From Saururus chinensis (taxonomy: Eukaryota > Streptophyta > Magnoliopsida > Piperales > Saururaceae), in NCBI GenBank assembly GCA_035235625.1, contig CP141146.1, positions 8,860,501 through 8,924,500 of the forward strand: DNA of 64,000 nucleotides. The letters run 5' to 3'. The notes below the pieces were generated by a model. The model was not told the DNA's origin, searched no databases, and was given only the letters and a program-made list of their open reading frames with translations. This document shows positions 58,657 through 64,000 of this stretch, in pieces. Position 1 is the stretch's first letter. Every line of letters begins with the position of its first letter. A program made the translations under genes and the position numbers.

Positions 58657-61600
58657 TGTAAGGACCCTCATCTTTAAACCGGGTTTGATTTTTATTTAAT
58701 TATGGGTTATCGTGCAATTTTCGTGTTTTCTGATCTTATTCGGTGATTTTGTAAATAAATAGAGTTTGTGATGGTTTTAACCAAAATTAACTTCAATATT
58801 AGTGGTTTTAAGTGATTTTAAACCAAATGTGAATTTTTGGAATTTTTCGGATTTTTCACTATTTTCCCAAAAATTAGGGTTTTGGCGGGACCCCTGTGGG
58901 CCTCACGGTCGAAAATTTTATTTTTGTGTCAAATGAACCTAAACATATACTTAAGGTCACACAAAAATTTTCAGAATTTTATTAGGCTTAATTCGTGCTT
59001 AAATTTGCAAAATAAACACTTTTAGCCTACTTTTCATATTTACACCCCAAAACTTACCTTTGCCTACCCCAACCCTTACTATAAAAGGGCAAACCTGAGC
59101 CATTTCCATTTTTGGGAATAGGCTAAGGAAGGAGGGCTAGCCTAATCCCCACTTAGGCCCGAATTAGAAGCCGATTAAGGTAAGCTTGCTCTAATTAAGC
59201 ACTAATCCATGGCTTTTCTCTTAATTTCTTCTAAATCTACCATTTTCCCCTTGATTCAATTCGTTTTTGACCATCAAAAGCTACTGATTTGTGTTTTACT
59301 ACAAACCCTAACATTCAAAATTTGATTTTTACTACCAACAAGCCCTAGATCTAAGATTTAATTAGGGATTTCTTAAGTAAATCGATTTCCATTGGTGTTT
59401 AATTCAAACTCATTGTATTTTCAAGGATTTCAAGAAGGGTGACTCTTCAATCCGAGCTTAATCAAGTGCTGAGGTAATGGGTCTTCGAAATCTCTGTTTA
59501 TCCATGGTAAAACTCTTCATTTTTGGCTTATTTCGAAATGGTTTGCTTGATTTAGTGTGTTAATGGTAAGATTAGAAAATGAAATTATTTAATCCCGATT
59601 TCTTAGGGTTTTGCATTATTATGGTTTGGTTTGATATTCTGGAAGTCAAGGAGGACTTTTGATGATGATTAGGGTGCTAGATGTGGATTTGAAGTGTTTT
59701 CTATGGTGTTTCGGTTTGGATTTGCGAAAGGAAGAAGATGACTGTTCTGCCGTGTTAGCGATCGATCGGCCTTGCAGGGCGATCGATCGGCTGAACTGAA
59801 ATTTTCAAAATTTTGCGTGTAACCGATCGGACGGCCTGAAGGGCGATCGATCGGCTACACAGGAAATTTGCATGTTGTGTGTATGATGCCTATTTTGATG
59901 ATTCTACTTTGGCTTGCCAATTTTATACGAATGTGGAGTATTTTAAGCTATGTTAGGCTACTGGAAATGTATGCTATTGAGTTTATGGAGTTGAGATATA
60001 TGCTTAGTGATGGTGGAATGACTTATGTTTTGTGGCATGATGTTGGAATCGTTATTTTGAAATTATGAATAGTTGTTTCCCTTTGGTTAAGCATATTTCA
60101 AGAGGGACTACAATCATTGTTGGACAGATTTGTCATGATAAATTGTGATTAATGGTGTGTGAATGTTGGTGAATGCCATGACTCAATGATGAAATGAGTG
60201 ATGTTATAGGTGTTTAGCCTTTGTGGTTGAGTTTTGAATTTAACTATGATTTCAACGATTCTTCTACTATGATTTCCGCTGGAATTCATGTTTAGGTAGA
60301 AATTCACATGTGTAGTGTGGTGGTGAGTTGATTTTCAAGCATGTTAATATGCATCATGTGAAAGGCTTCTACTAGTTACACACACACATGTGGGGGTTAA
60401 ATGATGATGTTGAAGCTTAATATCGTGATTATGAATGATGCATTAGGGGCTGGTGAGAGCACTTATCATGATTAGGGTTCATGTATGCTTTGCCCACGCA
60501 TGTACCATGTTGCACGCATCATGAAAATGGATTTCCAATTGAGGCTTCATCGTGATTAATCGAATTTGACCGATTGGATGCAATGTGATGGAATTGCGTG
60601 CCGGGTTTATCGGTCGTGGATTAATCGCAAGTTGATTGGTCCGAAAGGACATATTTTGATTTGAAGTTCCTGTGTGGAACGATTTGAAGATGCCTGTGTG
60701 GAACGATTTGGAGTTCCTGTGTGGAACGAGTGCACTCCCCGGGTTGAGTCTTGTTTAATGGAATGATGAGGGGACGAGTTGTGTACTTGTCTTGCGGATA
60801 TGTGAGAATATCATTATGTGTGTCATCTGGACCCTGAGAATCCAGTGTGGTATGCCGTGTGCACCCCGCTACCACGTGTTCTAGGGTTCTCTGTGTGAGA
60901 ACTCGGGCTCTTCCCTCCGCAGGAGATGTCCCTGGGCGAACACCCCTGCTCTAGATTCTCTGTGTGAGAATGGGACATCCTTGGCCAGGATCGTCCAGGG
61001 CGAGCAGTATTAGGGATTGACAACCCCGATCTTTCTTGAATTCTTGTGTAGAATTTTGTACCATGACGCGCCTTCGTGGCCTTGTCTATGCTCCCGTTTG
61101 TGTGACGTCAATGTGTGATTACTCCTTGATGGAGGTTGATTGTGATAACATTATGCATGTAGGAATATGTATGTTAGAGATACATCCATGCAGGTTGAAT
61201 TATGCATTTTTATGCAGTGTTAAGTGATATGAATGTATGATCAGAAAGTGATGCACCATGTAAATCTTTGATCTGAAACGATCTCATTTCTAAGCTATCG
61301 TATTTTTTACGTTGACAGTGATATTAAAAACCATTGCTGAGTGTTAAAACTCACCCCTCTTTTGTGTTTTGATTTGGGGCTGCGTGGTGCGACACGCAGA
61401 CGGACAGGATTGCCTTTTTGAGGAAAGGTCAGAGGTAGCTTGGGTGTGATGATGGAGATCGTTGCGTGACTTATCATCGTTTCTTTCATGCTTTATGTTC
61501 GAACCTTTGTGTAGGGTTCTTGTTGTGGTTTTATGTCACATGTTACAGTTATGTTTGCTTATGACTTATTTTGAGCCGGTGTGGGCTTTACTTAACTAAG

Positions 61601-61831
61601 TTTGTGGGTTTGAGATTGTTGTTTACTTTGTGATAAGCAACACCTTTTCTTTCCCTTTTTATTTACTCTTGCTCAAAGGATTGTGCGCACTCCGTGTTGC
61701 TGTTAATCGCCCGTGGTTAGGGATTAAGTCTTCCGCTAGAATCGTTTCTCAATTTCACTTCGTCGCCCCCGCGCGCTTGACCGGCCCTTGGACCGGGTTC
61801 GGCTCGGGTCGGGCATCGCCGGGGCGTGACA
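58657..61831 (+). repeat. 3' LTR of the Tekay-like element
   Basis: It is 3175 bp long and nearly identical to the 5' LTR. It ends GGGGCGTGACA directly before the GCTGT target duplication. Visible differences from the 5' LTR cluster in a few short patches (59672-59700, 59745-59790, 60685-60695, 60990-61000). Confidence 0.95.
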
Positions 61832-61836
61832 GCTGT

Positions 61837-62918
61837 GGTCAATCAAAGTGGTGACATCGTTGATCGCCACCCACATCCAATACCCATAGTGCGGGCGGCT
61901 GTGCATCTCGCATGGTATAGGGCAATGACAAGCGGCCCATTCTGGGCGGAGTGTATAATCAGGCCAATCGGGGTTGACCCTCGCTATCACCGAGCCGGGG
62001 CAGAGTCCACAATGCCAAAATAGCCCATAGCTTGCCGGTGCCAATGACTTGAGACGCGCCGAAAGCATCTAATTGGGCGGAGCAAAGTAATAGGGGCGAG
62101 GCGGGGTTGAAAACGGCAAACCCCTACTGACACTGGATCAAGGTAGGCTGGACGAAGTCCTACCGGTGATCGGACAATGACTGGAAACACACCGGCGTCC
62201 AAAAAATCCCACGGACAGTGAGATGGAAATAAAAACAAAACCCAACCAAAGTACCGGTAGTTCACCACAGAGCAAAGAAAGCATGGCGGCGGCTCTAGCC
62301 ATCGCCTATGGGTTCCTAGCAGCCAACTAAATATAAGTCTAGTTAAGGGCGGCTGCAAATGACGTCGAAATCGTACACCCACAGTTCAAAAAAAGGATTG
62401 AAGGAGAGAAAAACCTGAAAAAAGGTTTGGTACCTCGTGGAGGAGCGAAGAGGCTGTGGCGGCAGTCATAGCTGGTACCGACGAACTCATGGCAGTGAGG
62501 CAAAACAGATTATGATAAGAACCTCCAGAATCTAATGATGGAAGAGGGAGAACGGACCGATTGAAAATGGGCTTGGGTTTTCTCTTCTCTCTACAGGTCG
62601 AAACTTTCTTCTGTAAGTTTCTGGAACAAAATTTACTGGACTCCTGTTTAAAAGCTGTGATTTTATTATTTAATTTTTAAAATTTTTACATCTACATATC
62701 TAACATGCGTTCACCCACCGGTTACGTGTTATAGCTCCAAAATTCATGCCGTAAGCGTGCAACAAGGCCCGTGGCCTGCGATTAAGCCCCACACCTGACT
62801 CTACGAATATAAATACGGGAAATATAAATACGCCGAAGCGTCATATTTTTTCGCTGAAAATGACTAAAAAAATAGCAAAAAAATCACAAAAAGTTGTAGA
62901 AAAATCAAGGACCTTACA
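61837..62918 (-). mobile_element. Outer LTR, right part (5' portion on the minus strand)
   Basis: It continues the LTR begun at 48800 and ends with the complement of TGTAAGGTCCTTGATTTT. The complement of the next bases (ATTTCCTCC) is purine-rich, which could instead be a polypurine tract and would make this a 3' LTR rather than a solo LTR. I recognise no genes in it. Confidence 0.6.
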
Positions 62919-63297
62919 ATTTCCTCCACAAATGTTCTTCCTCTATAAATAAAATTCATGGGTTTTAACACGTGTTTAGATTTCTAAGCGCATAAATGGA
63001 AGGATAATCAAATGAAAATGGTGTCGGGCAACCCATCATCCTTAGGAAGCAAAGACAAATTAAATACTAGCAAAATAAGGGGTAGATCAGACCACATTGA
63101 GAAATGGATAGCAAATAGATTGTCCAACTGTCCCTTAAACACTCCACATTCTCCTATTTTTATTTTAAAGAATTCGAGTCCTTGGTGGAATTGGAATCCT
63201 CTTTCCACATGTCTTGTGACGTTACTCAATGGAGCATACCCGCTATTGAGAGTTTTTAGAAGATTTACTCCCACCAATTTATATACTATGCTATGAT
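62919..63297. other. Unassigned sequence beside the outer LTR
   Basis: An open frame runs through 63012-63296 on the plus strand and another lies opposite, but neither shows a domain I can recognise. If the outer LTR is a solo insertion, this may be older host or element sequence. Confidence 0.4.
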
Positions 63298-63466
63298 ACT
63301 GAGCTAAGTGTAAGGAATGCATGTGAAACGTTAATTTTTTAGATCGATAGTGCACATAGTAGTGCATATTAGCTTAAATATTATTTACCCTAAGATGCAC
63401 TAGTGTGTATGCCATCGATCTCAAAAATAAACATTTTACATGCGTTCTTCACGCTCGGCTCACAGT
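63298..63466. repeat. 169-bp foldback element with about 84-bp arms
   Basis: The left arm (ACTGAGCTAAGTGTAAGGAA... from 63298) aligns along its whole length with the complement of the right arm (ACTGTGAGCCGAGCGTGAAG..., ending 63466). Identity is about 80% by eye, including the exact core AGATCGAT and TAGTGCAT. The whole unit would fold into one long hairpin. A relative lies at 17110-17345. Confidence 0.8.
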
Positions 63467-64000
63467 GAGTAGGGAGCATAAAAAATACCTTCTACACCCA
63501 ACTATAGGTTAAGAGTAACAAAGCCTAGTCCTTCTTACACTTAAAGGGAATACACACATATGTACTTATGTGTGTTACATTGCAAGAAAATGTTGCAGGA
63601 AAGGCCCATAATGTATATAAAAGTACTATTCATATTCCTATGTGACAATAAGCCTAATATAAAGTATGCATAGGAGTAGGGGTGTTCACGGACGTCCAAT
63701 GTCCGTTTGTCCGTCCGTGTCCGCATCCATAAATACATAGAGAGGACAATTTTTTTGGTCCAGGGCGGACGCAGACACGGACACGGACCATTAAATTTGT
63801 CCACCCTTGTAGGTGCCTACGGACGCGGACAAACTGTTGTCTGTGTCCGTTGACGTCCGCGTCCGCCACCTAATTGAAAAATTGGATTATGGTTATATTA
63901 AGTACTTGATAGTTATAGTTGACTTAATTACAAAGAAGACTTTGTTTTTGTTATAATTGATAATAAGAATTTTAAAATTTTAGTATTGTTTAATTATGGG
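63467..64000. other. Intergenic sequence with a GTCCG-rich repeat
   Basis: Between 63676 and 63880 the word GTCCG or its complement CGGAC recurs many times in both orientations, after GGGGTGTTCACGGACG. This suggests a small transposon. No gene is supported. Confidence 0.5.

Larger units (their letters stand above)
50855..61831 (+). mobile_element. Complete Tekay/Del-like chromovirus LTR retrotransposon
   Basis: This 10,977-bp element has nearly identical 3.17-kb LTRs, a primer-binding site, gag, pol with the order protease, reverse transcriptase, RNase H, integrase and chromodomain, and a polypurine tract. It is flanked by the perfect 5-bp duplication GCTGT (50850-50854 and 61832-61836). By eye the LTRs differ at only about 15-20 places, so the insertion is young. 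The chromodomain at the integrase end and the very long LTRs point to the Tekay/Del clade of Ty3/gypsy chromoviruses. Two frame changes in gag and one stop in pol block its own protein production. Confidence 0.95.

Noticed and set aside
1-64000. tRNA, rRNA or other structured RNA genes
   Set aside because: I saw no sequence with convincing tRNA A and B boxes or rRNA cores. The only tRNA-like match is the 12-base primer-binding site at 54035.

Overview
This is a nuclear-genome segment from a flowering plant. The evidence is intron-rich genes with GT-AG junctions, several Ty3/gypsy long-terminal-repeat (LTR) elements, MITEs, and plant-specific families such as HIR and thaumatin-like proteins. 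GC-rich first exons lying in AT-rich surroundings lean towards a monocot, but I cannot name the species.

Four multi-exon genes can be spliced completely by eye, and each reading frame closes exactly. They are RCL1, a pre-18S rRNA processing factor (+, 6 exons, 379 aa, 10623-12498); a HIR3-like SPFH/band-7 membrane protein (-, 5 exons, 289 aa, 14195-16068); a large nuclear-type protein with an acidic N-terminus, three RRMs and a Gly/Tyr/Pro-rich tail (-, 11 exons, 871 aa, 18107-24400); and a membrane-anchored WD40 protein resembling transducin beta-like 2 (+, 10 exons, 444 aa, 34536-42463). They are unrelated housekeeping or defence genes and do not form a pathway. RCL1 and HIR3-like are convergent.

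Left part (1-9360): an LTR fragment runs off the window edge. It is followed by low-complexity intergenic DNA and a cluster of decayed gene fragments: a Man1/Src1-like first exon, a processed RPL5 pseudogene, a rearranged thaumatin-like pseudogene and the C-terminal part of a PIF/Harbinger transposase.

Middle (24.4-34.5 kb): AT-rich intergenic DNA holds a non-autonomous hAT element with a perfect 8-bp target duplication and a probable 2.8-kb solo LTR with a MITE inside it.

Right part (45.1-62.9 kb): retrotransposons are nested. A minus-strand LTR (45100-48436) is the inverted relative of the LTR at the left edge. Beside it lies a second minus-strand LTR (48800-62918), which is split by a complete, young Tekay/Del-like chromovirus (50855-61831). 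That element has 3.17-kb LTRs, a GCTGT target duplication, a primer-binding site, gag-pol with a chromodomain, and a polypurine tract. Two gag frame changes and one pol stop codon disable its coding capacity.

The least expected observations are: (i) seven short hairpins in the Tekay-like LTR that share the loop TGTGT while their stems change in a base-paired way; (ii) in the RRM gene, a 138-bp exonic duplication that carries a copy of its splice donor and a separate 38-bp duplication that carries a copy of a splice acceptor, predicting two alternative isoforms; and (iii) long foldback elements near 63.3 kb and 17.1 kb.
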